Shown one piece after another: positions 1 through 6,088 of a DNA stretch of 6,088 nucleotides. The notes below the pieces were generated by a model, which was not told the origin of the DNA, ran no database searches, and saw nothing but the letters and a program-made list of their open reading frames with translations. The DNA is from Gemmatimonadota bacterium (GTDB lineage: Bacteria; Latescibacterota; UBA2968; UBA8231). The stretch lies in NCBI GenBank assembly GCA_009840005.1, contig VXOR01000026.1:1-6088 (forward strand), given 5' to 3'. The position numbers and the translations under genes are program-made. The first letter of the stretch is position 1; the number at the start of each line of letters is the position of its first letter.

Positions 1-1
1 C

Positions 2-640
2 GATGAGTACGCCGTTTCAAATGCAGACCCCAGCAAGGGTTTTCAGACGGCTTCTTACAAAGAAGTGCATTGGGATCAAGAAAAGAAAACCAAGGGTAAG
101 GCGATACTCTATACTGATTTATTTTTTAGTACACTATCGGAAAATCCGATTTTTCCTATAGAATTTTTGCAGGATAGATTTTCTGATTACAACTGGACTC
201 CGCAGGCTAGTGGTATATCTGTTCCAGATAAAATAGCATCAGAGTTGTTATCGACTATACAAAATGATGATAAATTTACGTTTCTCCAAAAATCTAAAAA
301 AGAAGTTCGCCTTTATGCAGAAGGAAAAGAAAGAATTGTAAGCTATCGAACATACGATAGAAGCTCAATTGCAAGGGAGGCATGTATTAAATATTACGGT
401 TATAATTGTAGTGTTTGTGGATTTAACTTCGAGACAACATTTGGTGATATAGGTAAAGACTACATTGAGGTCCATCACTTGAAACAAGTTGCTGATATTG
501 GTAAAGAGTATGAAATAGATCCAATTAAAGATCTTCGCCCTGTATGCGCGAATTGCCACCGAATGCTTCATAAGAGAAAACCAGTGCTATCAATTGAAGA
601 ACTACGCACTCTTCGAATTGGCAGAGCTCCTGATGTTTAG
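2..640 (+). CDS. HNH endonuclease, C-terminal part (5' end outside window)
   Basis: The frame is open from base 2 to the TAG at 638-640, giving 212 visible residues and no start, so the gene begins left of the window. The C-terminal third is a zinc-finger HNH nuclease domain of the McrA-like type: a CSVCGF knuckle (first Cys codon 407-409), then YIEVHH with the paired catalytic-type histidines, then DLRPVCANCHRMLHK with the second Cys pair and the final histidine. These residues normally bind a structural zinc and one catalytic divalent metal and cut DNA. The upstream part, including WTPQASG, resembles the N-terminal regions of predicted restriction-type HNH proteins, but I cannot name its domain. 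The gene is AT-rich (about 37% GC in a sampled line), unlike the genes to its right, which suggests transfer. A role in defence (restriction of foreign or modified DNA) is inferred; an orphan or mobile-element nuclease is also possible. The tail IGRAPDV after the last helix is not clearly native. Confidence 0.85.
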   Translation, partial: DEYAVSNADPSKGFQTASYKEVHWDQEKKTKGKAILYTDLFFSTLSENPIFPIEFLQDRFSDYNWTPQASGISVPDKIASELLSTIQNDDKFTFLQKSKKEVRLYAEGKERIVSYRTYDRSSIAREACIKYYGYNCSVCGFNFETTFGDIGKDYIEVHHLKQVADIGKEYEIDPIKDLRPVCANCHRMLHKRKPVLSIEELRTLRIGRAPDV

Positions 641-650
641 GAAGAATCCA

Positions 651-960
651 ATGCTAGAGAAACTATTCCATTTACAAGAATCGGGAACGACGGTCAGGCG
701 CGAAGTTGTCGCGGGCTGTACGACGTTTATGACCCTTTCGTATATCATCTTCGTCCAGCCGGCCGTGCTGTCGGCAGCGGGGATGGATGCCGGTGCCATG
801 ATGGCGGCTCATCTTTCTGGATCTGTTCGATACGGTTGGAACGCTGATTGGTGTCAGCCAACAAGCCGGTTTGATGGTCGATGGCAAACTGCCGAGGGCA
901 CGGCAGGCCCTGTTTTCTGATGCGGTTGCTACCAGTGCCGGTGTGCTGCTCGCTACATCT
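651..960 (+). pseudogene. NCS2-type purine/nucleobase permease remnant, internally deleted and frameshifted
   Basis: The ATG at 651 starts MLEKLFHLQESGTTVRRE, followed by VAGCTTFMTLSYIIFVQPA and [13 protein letters not shown]. This is the N-terminus and first membrane segment of hypoxanthine/guanine/adenine permeases of the AzgA/PbuG type. Near 805-812 the similarity jumps to another frame: from 808 the sequence reads [21 protein letters not shown] and then [21 protein letters not shown], ending LLATS. That block normally lies about 200 residues further along in these roughly 430-residue inner-membrane proteins. Similarity stops near 960, where the usual TSTVTTYIESAAG continuation is absent. 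The gene has therefore lost its central membrane segments, changed frame at the junction and lost its C-terminal part, so it cannot encode a transporter. An AGGA at 639-642, overlapping the nuclease stop, sits 8 bases before the ATG and may be its old ribosome site. The family assignment is firm; the exact deletion end points are approximate. Confidence 0.85.
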
Positions 961-1009
961 GGCTCGTTGGTTAGTGTCAGGAGACCGCACATTCCCCAAA
1001 CACTTTTTC

Positions 1010-1013
1010 GGAG
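1010..1013 (+). promoter_or_regulatory. Ribosome binding site of the amidohydrolase gene
   Basis: A GGAG lies 6 bases before the ATG at 1020. It supports that start, which also gives the family-typical N-terminus ([15 protein letters not shown]). The 60 bases between the permease remnant and this start hold no promoter that I can recognise. Confidence 0.65.
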
Positions 1014-1019
1014 ATTATC

Positions 1020-2159
1020 ATGCTCTACGACTTGCTCCTCAAAGGCGGCACTCTAGTTGATCCAGCCCAGCAACTACACGCAGTGCAGGACGTAGCTTTT
1101 ACCGACGGCAAAGTTGCCGCAGTCGGAGCCGACCTGTCCGCGGACCAAGCGCGCCAAACGCTCGATGTCGCGGGACACGTGGTGGCCCCCGGTCTCATCG
1201 ACCTGCACGTCCACGTGTATTGGGGGGTCAGCCACTTCGGCGTCGAGCCCGATCCCACCTGTATAGCCCGAGGTGTCACCACCGTGGTCGATGCTGGCTC
1301 GGCTGGTGCTGATACCTTCCCCGGCTTCCGCAAGTTCATCATCGACGTCAGTGACACCCGCATCTTGGCCCAGCTCAACATCTCCTCGCAGGGCATGTTG
1401 ACGCAGGAAATCGGCGAGTTCGAAATCCCGGAGTACGCAGACGTGGACAAAGCCTGCCGCATGATCGAACAACACCGCGATCTCATCTTGGGGGTCAAGG
1501 TGCGGCTCACCCGCAACAGCATCGTCAGCGAGCGCTCGGGAATGCTGCCCCTACACCGGGCCCGCGAGGCCGCGGATGCCGCAGGTCTGCCTATTATGGT
1601 CCACCCGCAAGACGCTTGGTGCGACAGCCTCGACGATGTGCTGGCCGTTATGAAACAGGGCGACATTCTCACCCATTGCTTCCACGGCATGAAGTGCGGC
1701 GTCCTCGACGAGGCCGGCCAAGTGCGCCCTGCGGTACACGAGGCCGTGGAGCGCGGTGTGCTCTTTGACGTGGGGCACGGCGCTGGTTCTTTCTCTTGGG
1801 AGGTAGCCGAGACTGCGCTAAGTGCTGGCCTTGCGCCGCATACTATCTCCTCAGACTTGCACGTGTACAACCTCCACGGACCGGTATATGACTTGGTCAA
1901 CGTCGCGTCCAAATTCCTCCACCTGGGCATGGACCTCGACGACGCCTTGGCCAAAGTTACCTCCGTGCCAGCCCAAGTTATCGGAATGCCGGACGAGATC
2001 GGCACCTTGGCAGTAGGTGCTTGGGGCGACGCCGTAGTGCTCGATGTGCGCCAGGGTCAGTTCCAGTTGGCCGATTCGGGCGGAGAGATACGCACGGGCA
2101 CCCAGCGATTGGAACCGCTAGTTGTAGTCAAGGGCGGTCGAGTCTATCGTCAGTATTGA
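1020..2159 (+). CDS. Amidohydrolase/deacetylase family metallohydrolase
   Basis: This is a 379-residue cytoplasmic enzyme of the amidohydrolase superfamily, close in layout to dihydroorotase/D-aminoacylase-like deacetylases such as the Atu3266 type. Residues 1-57 and about 325-379 form the small beta domain ([11 protein letters not shown] at the start, VVVKGGRVY at the end) around a TIM barrel. The dinuclear metal site is visible: the HVH pair H63 and H65, K160 in GVKVR as the probable carboxylated bridging lysine, H195 in MVHP, H219 in THC, and D279 in SSDLH as the catalytic aspartate. Length is normal and all metal ligands are present, so the enzyme should be active. Members hydrolyse N-acyl or cyclic amide bonds, for example removing acetyl groups from N-acetyl amino acids or related esters; the substrate here cannot be read from sequence. 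Only 21 bases separate it from the following methyltransferase, so the two are probably co-transcribed. The gene is GC-rich. Old annotations might call it dihydroorotase, which the residues do not specifically support. Confidence 0.9.
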   Translation: MLYDLLLKGGTLVDPAQQLHAVQDVAFTDGKVAAVGADLSADQARQTLDVAGHVVAPGLIDLHVHVYWGVSHFGVEPDPTCIARGVTTVVDAGSAGADTFPGFRKFIIDVSDTRILAQLNISSQGMLTQEIGEFEIPEYADVDKACRMIEQHRDLILGVKVRLTRNSIVSERSGMLPLHRAREAADAAGLPIMVHPQDAWCDSLDDVLAVMKQGDILTHCFHGMKCGVLDEAGQVRPAVHEAVERGVLFDVGHGAGSFSWEVAETALSAGLAPHTISSDLHVYNLHGPVYDLVNVASKFLHLGMDLDDALAKVTSVPAQVIGMPDEIGTLAVGAWGDAVVLDVRQGQFQLADSGGEIRTGTQRLEPLVVVKGGRVYRQY

Positions 2160-2168
2160 GACCCAACC

Positions 2169-2177
2169 AAGGAGAGG
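2169..2177 (+). promoter_or_regulatory. Strong ribosome binding site that sets the GTG start of the methyltransferase
   Basis: AAGGAGAGG lies in the 21-base gap after the amidohydrolase stop, with its GGAG core 6 bases before the GTG at 2181. It identifies this GTG as the start and indicates independent translation within a shared transcript. Confidence 0.75.
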
Positions 2178-2180
2178 CTT

Positions 2181-2924
2181 GTGAGTTCATCTGAAAATCA
2201 GTATGACGCGATCGCCGAAGCCTATCAATATTCAAAGCAATTGCCCTTTCGGAAATACATCGAAGCGTATTCTCTTTTTAAAATCCTAGGAGATATTCGC
2301 GGGACGACGGTTTTAGACTTGGCTTGTGGTGATGGGTTTTACACGCGCAAAGTCAAGCAAGCCGGGGCGTTGGAGATCACCGGCGTCGATCTTTCCGCCG
2401 AGATGATCAAGTTGGCCGAAGAAGAAGAACGCGCCCGTCCCTTGGGGTGTAAGTATTTGCATTGCGATGTGGCCGCGCTCGAGTTGTCTGAACCGGTTGA
2501 TCTCGTGGTGGCCATGTACCTTTTGAATTACGCCAAGACGAAAGAGGAACTGCTCAGGTTTGTCGAGGTGGCTTATACCATGCTGCGGCCTAGGGGACGA
2601 TTCGTCGGCTTCAATGACAATGTTCAGTGCGTTCCCAAGGGAACCCTTTCCTTTGCCCAATACGGATTTGAAAAAGTGTGCGCCGATGACCCGCGAGAAG
2701 GCGATGTTATTTTGTACAAAATGACAAATGAAGGTGGAACGCAGTTCGAGTTTAAAACTTATTTTCTCAAACCAGAGACCTATCAGTGGGCCTTTCAAAA
2801 AGCTGGATTTGCCGATTTCCAATGGGTCGGTCCCTATTTGCACCCATCCCAACAGCACAATCCATTTTGGGATGCCTTTATGTCGCATCCCCCAGCCCTC
2901 GGCTTTAGCGCGGCGAAACCGTGA
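2181..2924 (+). CDS. Class I SAM-dependent methyltransferase, ToxA-like
   Basis: This 247-residue protein has a Rossmann-fold methyltransferase domain. The N-terminal cap is YDAIAEAYQYSKQLPFRKYIE (residues 8-28), which helps close over the active site in small-molecule methyltransferases. Motif I is VLDLACGDGFYTR (residues 44-56) and binds S-adenosylmethionine. The acidic residue for the ribose is D70 in GVDLSAEMI, D96 lies in the adenine-contact region, and LRPRGRFVG (residues 135-143) is the post-core strand. The whole pattern, including AMYLLNYA (111-118) and the C-terminal PPALGFSAAKP, resembles proteins annotated as toxoflavin synthase-like (ToxA). ToxA itself N-methylates an azapteridine, but most relatives are uncharacterised, so the substrate here is unknown. 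No signal peptide or membrane segment is seen. It probably forms an operon with the amidohydrolase. GC content varies, with an AT-richer stretch around 2701-2760, but the frame is intact. The methyltransferase call is secure; the subfamily call is moderate. Confidence 0.88.
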   Translation: MSSSENQYDAIAEAYQYSKQLPFRKYIEAYSLFKILGDIRGTTVLDLACGDGFYTRKVKQAGALEITGVDLSAEMIKLAEEEERARPLGCKYLHCDVAALELSEPVDLVVAMYLLNYAKTKEELLRFVEVAYTMLRPRGRFVGFNDNVQCVPKGTLSFAQYGFEKVCADDPREGDVILYKMTNEGGTQFEFKTYFLKPETYQWAFQKAGFADFQWVGPYLHPSQQHNPFWDAFMSHPPALGFSAAKP

Positions 2925-2973
2925 ACAATGGGTCATATAGCCATCCTACATCATTCCCGAGATAATCCTAATC

Positions 2974-2999
2974 CGCAGATGAACGCAGACACGCGCAGA
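2974..2999. repeat. Three CGCAGA hexamers at exact 10-bp spacing
   Basis: CGCAGA occurs at 2974-2979, 2984-2989 and 2994-2999, separated each time by four variable bases (TGAA, CACG). The array lies in the 152-base spacer between the methyltransferase stop and the receptor start. The copies are identical and placed on one DNA face. It could be a decayed tandem repeat of a CGCAGATGAA unit or a phased protein-binding site upstream of the receptor gene. The remainder of the spacer shows no convincing terminator or gene. Confidence 0.6.
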
Positions 3000-3050
3000 A
3001 TAGTAGCAACAAGACGATCCACATTTCGCGTCGTTCAAGTCATTTAGCAC

Positions 3051-3059
3051 TGCTATACT
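3051..3059 (+). promoter_or_regulatory. Possible extended -10 promoter element before the receptor gene
   Basis: TGCTATACT fits the extended -10 pattern TGnTATAnT. No good -35 hexamer lies 16-18 bases upstream (TCGTTC at 3031-3036 is the nearest, at 17 bases). A start about 7 bases downstream would fall inside the ribosome binding site at 3063-3068, leaving an unusually short leader of about 11 bases. The match may therefore be chance. Confidence 0.25.
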
Positions 3060-3062
3060 AGC

Positions 3063-3068
3063 GAGGAG
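3063..3068 (+). promoter_or_regulatory. Ribosome binding site of the TonB-dependent receptor
   Basis: GAGGAG lies 8 bases before the ATG at 3077. An in-frame TAG at 3059-3061 rules out a longer protein, so together they fix the start. Confidence 0.75.
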
Positions 3069-3076
3069 TACGGATT

Positions 3077-5863
3077 ATGAGCGCGAGATACGCATTTTTG
3101 CTAGCCCTCGTCTGTACTATGGGCGCGTCCGCAGAAGAAGAGGCGGACGAACGGAAGATATACGAAGTCGAAGAAATCACGGTGACCGGCTCCCGCATCA
3201 AAAGCGCCGAGACGCTGGCGCCAGCGCCGATTGTCGTCCTGTCATCCGAGGAAATCAGGGCGCAGGGCTTGGCCTCTCTTGGGGACGTGCTGCAAACGCT
3301 CACCGTGCAGTCCAATGCGATCAACACCCAAGCCAACAACGGCGGCGACGGCTCTACCCGCGTCAGTCTGCGCGGCCTCGGTTCCAACCGCACCCTCGTG
3401 TTGGTCAATGGCCGTCGCTTCGTGTCGGGCGGGACGGGTGCGAATTCATCCGTTGACCTAAATGCCATTCCGGCCGCCGTCATCGAGCGCATTGAGGTGC
3501 TCAAAGACGGGGCCTCGGCCGTCTATGGCTCGGACGCCATCGGCGGCGTGGTCAACATCATTACCAAGACCGCGATAGAGGGGATAGAGATCGACTATTA
3601 CGCGGGGACTGCGGGCGCGGGCGACGGCGAAGTTATAGACCTCAGCGTAACTACCGGCCTACAAAGCGAAAAAGGCCATATCGCCTTTTCGGCCGGCTAC
3701 CACAACCAGCGGCCGGTTTGGACCGGCGACCGGAGTTTTAGCGAGTCGGACAAGGCCTATGACTGGGAAAAGAACGACGGATCCTATAACAAAAACGGCA
3801 GTTCGGCTACCCCGGAAGGCCACATCATCGACCGCTCGGGTGACGAGGGGAACGAAGCTTGGCAGGCAGTCGTGGCAGCGGCTGGCGACGAGGCCGGGGA
3901 TTATCACCGCGATCCGGAAATCGGATGGCGTCCCTTCAATTGGGCGGGGATCTCATCCGACGGGAGCGGCGATACGTACAACTACCAGCCGGAAAATTAC
4001 CTCTACACCCCGCAGACGCGCTACAGCTCCTTTCTCAGCGGTGCTCATACCGTCGCCGAGGATGCGAAGGCGTATTTCGAGGTGGTGTACACCAATCGCC
4101 AGTCGGACCAGAAGCTAGCGCCAACGCCGCTGTTCATCATCAGCGACGGGATTGTGGTGTCGGCCACCAACCGGTACAACGAGTTCGGCCGCGATTTCAT
4201 CGATGTCCGCCGGCGCTTTGTCGAGGCGGGGAATCGCAATTTTCTCCAGGATATCGATACCTACCGCATGGTGTTGGGGTTGGACCATCGGCTCGGGAGC
4301 TTTGACTCTGATTTGTCTTTTTCCTACGGCCGCAGCGAGGGCACCAATGTCAACGAGGGCCGGTTCATCCTCAATCACGTAAGAAATGCCCTCGGGCCGG
4401 ACGAGGATTGCACCGGCGATTGCGTCCCGCTGGACCTCCTCCACGGCGCCGGCACCATCACCCAGCCGATGGTAGATTACATCCAGTACATTGGCGTTGG
4501 CCGAGGCTATTCCCGGCAGCAAATTCTGCAGTGGAACCTGACCGGTGAGGTGGCGCGCCTGCCTGCCGGTCCGCTGGCAGTGGCAGCGGGTCTCTCCTCG
4601 CGCTGGGAGGCGGGGGCCTACCTCCCCGACCCCATGACCGCATCGGGAAATACCACTGGCAGCAAAGCGTTTCCCACTGAGGGCTCGTACTCGGTCAGGG
4701 CGCTGTACGCAGAAACCCAACTGCCGATCTACAAAGCAGAAGCTGTCAGCCTCGATGCAACGGCCGCCGGACGCGCCTTCGACTACGACACCTTCGGCGG
4801 GGGTTTCACCTATGAAGCCGGAAGCCGTCTCCAGCTTTCCGAGGGCCTAGCTTTTCGGACCACTTCCTCCAACGCCTTTCGCGCCCCTAGCATCGCCGAA
4901 ATGTTCCTCGGCACCAGCGATTCCTTCCCCTTGGTCAGCGATCCCTGCAGCAGGGTAGATGAAGCGGGCAATGCCCGGGAGTTAACCGAACAGCAGGAGC
5001 GGAATTGCGCCGACCAAGGCATCCCGGACGATTTCGAGGACTCGCGAGCCCAGCTATTGGCCAAGTTAGGTGGGTCCACGGATCTCGATCCGGAAAAGGC
5101 CGCGATGATCACTGCCGGCGTGGTGTATCAGCCGGATTTCTTGGGGGGATTAGACCTGACCGTCGATTACTATACCACCAAGATCGAGGATGAGATCGGC
5201 ACCCTGCCAGCCGGCCTCATCCTGAGCAACTGCTACTCGCAGGACGTACCATCCGACTGCGATCAAGTCCTGCGCGACCCGAACAACCACCTGATTAATC
5301 GCATCTTGGCGACCAATACCAATATCGGGGAGACTGAAACTAGCGGCGTGGATTTCGGGCTTAACTACATTGCAGATGCGCCCATTGGTGTTATCTCAGC
5401 GCAGTTCGAGGGCAACATGCTCGTTAAGTACGAGCAAACGCTGCCCTCAGCCAGCGGTCCTGAGCTGGTCAAGGGGAAAGGCTACTACGATTTGGGCGTG
5501 TTTCCCACGTGGCGTCACGCCGCTTCCGTTGGCTTGGCAAAGGAGCGTTTTTCCGTTGGGTTGATGTGGCGCTATGTTGGCGGATTCGAGGAGTGCGAGG
5601 ACGACGACTGCAAGGGCAAGTACCGCGAGGACGTAGAAGAAGTACCCCCAAGCCGCAAGGTCGATCCGAATAGTGTTTTTAATGTGCGTGGATCGTACGA
5701 AGTGGGGACGGCTCTTGGGCTCTCCACCCTGACCGTCGGCATCAACAATCTACTCGATCAGCCGCCGGCGGTGATCTTCAATGGGTTCCTCGGCACGTCC
5801 GATGCAAGTACCTACGACTTTATGGGCCGCTACCTGTACGTGCGTCTGTCCCATTCTCGGTAG
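3077..5863 (+). CDS. TonB-dependent outer-membrane receptor
   Basis: The 928-residue precursor begins with a signal peptide (residues 1-19, probable cleavage after MGASA). A TonB box follows as [10 protein letters not shown] (32-41), which contacts TonB to receive energy from the inner membrane. The plug domain spans about 48-164, with [19 protein letters not shown], then [19 protein letters not shown] and GGVVNIITK. The rest is the 22-strand beta barrel, with the family landmarks [11 protein letters not shown] (600-610), [13 protein letters not shown] (670-682) and [12 protein letters not shown] (696-707). There is no carboxypeptidase-like N-terminal extension, so it is not SusC-type. Four close cysteine pairs (C445/C449, C624/C644, C719/C728, C840/C845) probably clasp outer loops. 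The ligand is unknown; siderophores, peptides or glycans are all possible for this class. The protein ends [10 protein letters not shown] and lacks the terminal aromatic residue usual for outer-membrane barrels, and its stop codon lies inside a hairpin repeat. The frame is otherwise intact and the protein is probably functional. Confidence 0.95.
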   Translation: MSARYAFLLALVCTMGASAEEEADERKIYEVEEITVTGSRIKSAETLAPAPIVVLSSEEIRAQGLASLGDVLQTLTVQSNAINTQANNGGDGSTRVSLRGLGSNRTLVLVNGRRFVSGGTGANSSVDLNAIPAAVIERIEVLKDGASAVYGSDAIGGVVNIITKTAIEGIEIDYYAGTAGAGDGEVIDLSVTTGLQSEKGHIAFSAGYHNQRPVWTGDRSFSESDKAYDWEKNDGSYNKNGSSATPEGHIIDRSGDEGNEAWQAVVAAAGDEAGDYHRDPEIGWRPFNWAGISSDGSGDTYNYQPENYLYTPQTRYSSFLSGAHTVAEDAKAYFEVVYTNRQSDQKLAPTPLFIISDGIVVSATNRYNEFGRDFIDVRRRFVEAGNRNFLQDIDTYRMVLGLDHRLGSFDSDLSFSYGRSEGTNVNEGRFILNHVRNALGPDEDCTGDCVPLDLLHGAGTITQPMVDYIQYIGVGRGYSRQQILQWNLTGEVARLPAGPLAVAAGLSSRWEAGAYLPDPMTASGNTTGSKAFPTEGSYSVRALYAETQLPIYKAEAVSLDATAAGRAFDYDTFGGGFTYEAGSRLQLSEGLAFRTTSSNAFRAPSIAEMFLGTSDSFPLVSDPCSRVDEAGNARELTEQQERNCADQGIPDDFEDSRAQLLAKLGGSTDLDPEKAAMITAGVVYQPDFLGGLDLTVDYYTTKIEDEIGTLPAGLILSNCYSQDVPSDCDQVLRDPNNHLINRILATNTNIGETETSGVDFGLNYIADAPIGVISAQFEGNMLVKYEQTLPSASGPELVKGKGYYDLGVFPTWRHAASVGLAKERFSVGLMWRYVGGFEECEDDDCKGKYREDVEEVPPSRKVDPNSVFNVRGSYEVGTALGLSTLTVGINNLLDQPPAVIFNGFLGTSDASTYDFMGRYLYVRLSHSR

Positions 5864-5888
5864 GGGGTGGTTTCAAACCGCCCTCTAC
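5860..5888. repeat. GTAGGGG-type hairpin overlapping the receptor stop codon
   Basis: Bases 5860-5872 can pair with 5876-5888 around a TCA loop, giving a 13-bp stem that includes two G-T pairs (5868-5880 and 5864-5884). The outer ends are GTAG and CTAC. The receptor's TAG stop (5861-5863) is part of the GTAG end. No T-tract follows, so it is not a standard intrinsic terminator, although a stem of this strength directly after the stop could protect the mRNA 3' end or slow transcription. The GTAGGGG end is shared with two hairpins further right. Confidence 0.8.
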
Positions 5889-5927
5889 GGCCATCGGCCT
5901 CGTCGAATCTGGGCCAAACCGATAGGT

Positions 5928-6014
5928 GTAGGGGCGTCCCTTGTGGGCGCCCATGTGACACCGCCTATTCAACCAGTGGAATCCGACGGGGGCAACCACG
6001 AGGGTTGCCCCTAC
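5928..6014. repeat. REPIN-like inverted pair of GTAG-headed hairpins
   Basis: The left hairpin (5928-5952) begins GTAGGGGC, and bases 5932-5939 pair with 5945-5952 around a CTTGT loop. The right hairpin (5988-6014) ends GCCCCTAC, and bases 5988-5997 pair with 6003-6012 around ACGAG. Reverse-complementing the right arm gives 20 matches over 25 bases with the left arm. The GTAG/CTAC ends face outwards and are intact, while the inner ends have decayed. About 35 bases separate the arms. This is the layout of REPINs (two inverted REP sequences with GTAG heads), which are moved by RAYT transposases encoded elsewhere. No such transposase gene lies in this window, so the assignment rests on structure alone. 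Confidence 0.6.
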
Positions 6015-6016
6015 AA

Positions 6017-6049
6017 TGCGTAACGTCAGTTAATAACTGATGTTACGCA
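6017..6049. repeat. 33-bp palindrome (15-bp stem, AAT loop)
   Basis: Bases 6017-6031 (TGCGTAACGTCAGTT) pair with 6035-6049 around the loop 6032-6034, with a single G-T pair at 6025-6041. It begins two bases after the CTAC end of the preceding inverted pair. A partial echo of its end, TGCGTTAA, follows at 6054-6061. No T-tract follows, so it is not a canonical terminator. It could be the structured end of a mobile element running past the window, or a second repeat family nested in the same spot. The remaining bases to 6088 show no gene start that I can support. Confidence 0.7.
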
Positions 6050-6088
6050 GTAGTGCGTTAATTGTTGGTATATTGCCCATTATGGACA

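Noticed and set aside
65..67. GTG at 65 as the start of the HNH nuclease
   Set aside because: The frame stays open to base 2 with protein-like sequence and no ribosome site precedes this GTG, so the true start lies outside the window.
594..920. A 108-codon frame that starts inside the nuclease gene and runs through the permease remnant
   Set aside because: The first 19 codons are out-of-frame nuclease sequence and the codons after about 809 are out-of-frame permease sequence. The real homology starts at the ATG at 651 and switches frame, so it is a pseudogene and not a novel small protein.
1025..2005. Long open frame on the minus strand (326 codons) opposite the amidohydrolase
   Set aside because: Its translation is rich in Ser, Thr, Arg and Pro with no recognisable domain, and it is fully antisense to a gene with intact catalytic residues. 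GC-rich genes commonly produce such shadow frames.
2313..2936. Minus-strand open frame of 207 codons opposite the methyltransferase
   Set aside because: No domain is recognisable, and the + strand holds a complete methyltransferase with all core motifs.
4115..4720. Minus-strand open frame of 201 codons inside the receptor gene
   Set aside because: Antisense shadow of an intact barrel-coding region, with no motif of its own.
5860..5888. Intrinsic terminator for the receptor transcript
   Set aside because: The stem is strong but no run of T follows (the next bases are GGCCATCGG), and the sequence belongs to a GTAGGGG-ended repeat family seen again downstream.
5860..6049. CRISPR array
   Set aside because: The repeats are each self-complementary, vary in sequence and orientation, and have no regular spacers.
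651..6088. A single multi-gene novel defence or biosynthetic system across the window
   Set aside because: The nuclease, dead permease, enzyme pair and receptor show different composition and separate boundaries, and the only tight coupling is between the two enzyme genes.

Overview
The window reads as a piece of genome from an uncultured Gram-negative bacterium. An outer-membrane TonB-dependent receptor with a signal peptide requires a second membrane, and clear Shine-Dalgarno sites precede the genes downstream of the pseudogene. I cannot fix the phylum. The GTAGGGG-type hairpins and the CGCAGA-type spacer repeat remind me of sequences scattered through genomes of marine or sponge-associated candidate phyla, but that is recollection and not evidence. 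Base composition is a mosaic: the left-hand nuclease gene is AT-rich (a sampled 60-base line is about 37% GC), the amidohydrolase is GC-rich (one sampled line is 70%), and the methyltransferase varies internally.

Layout, all on the + strand. (1) Positions 2-640 hold the 3' part of an HNH endonuclease gene that enters from the left edge. (2) Positions 651-960 hold a broken NCS2-type nucleobase permease: its N-terminus is joined directly to a mid-protein segment in another frame, and the C-terminal part is missing. (3) Positions 1020-2924 hold a tight two-gene unit, a dinuclear-metal amidohydrolase/deacetylase followed 21 bases later by a ToxA-like class I SAM-dependent methyltransferase. (4) Positions 2925-3076 are a short spacer with three CGCAGA hexamers phased every 10 bp. 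(5) Positions 3077-5863 hold a complete 928-residue TonB-dependent receptor. (6) Positions 5860-6088 are non-coding and dense with inverted repeats: a hairpin that contains the receptor's stop codon, an inverted pair of GTAG-headed hairpins resembling a REPIN, and a 33-bp near-perfect palindrome.

The receptor probably imports a ligand across the outer membrane, and the amidohydrolase and methyltransferase probably modify small molecules in the cytoplasm. Nothing in the sequence proves that the three act in one pathway. The nuclease-permease junction and the right-hand repeat cluster look like recombination or mobile-DNA scars. No clearly new multi-gene system is visible. The most interesting signal is the repeat cluster at the right end, including compensatory base changes between its two inverted hairpins and its apparent role in ending the receptor gene.
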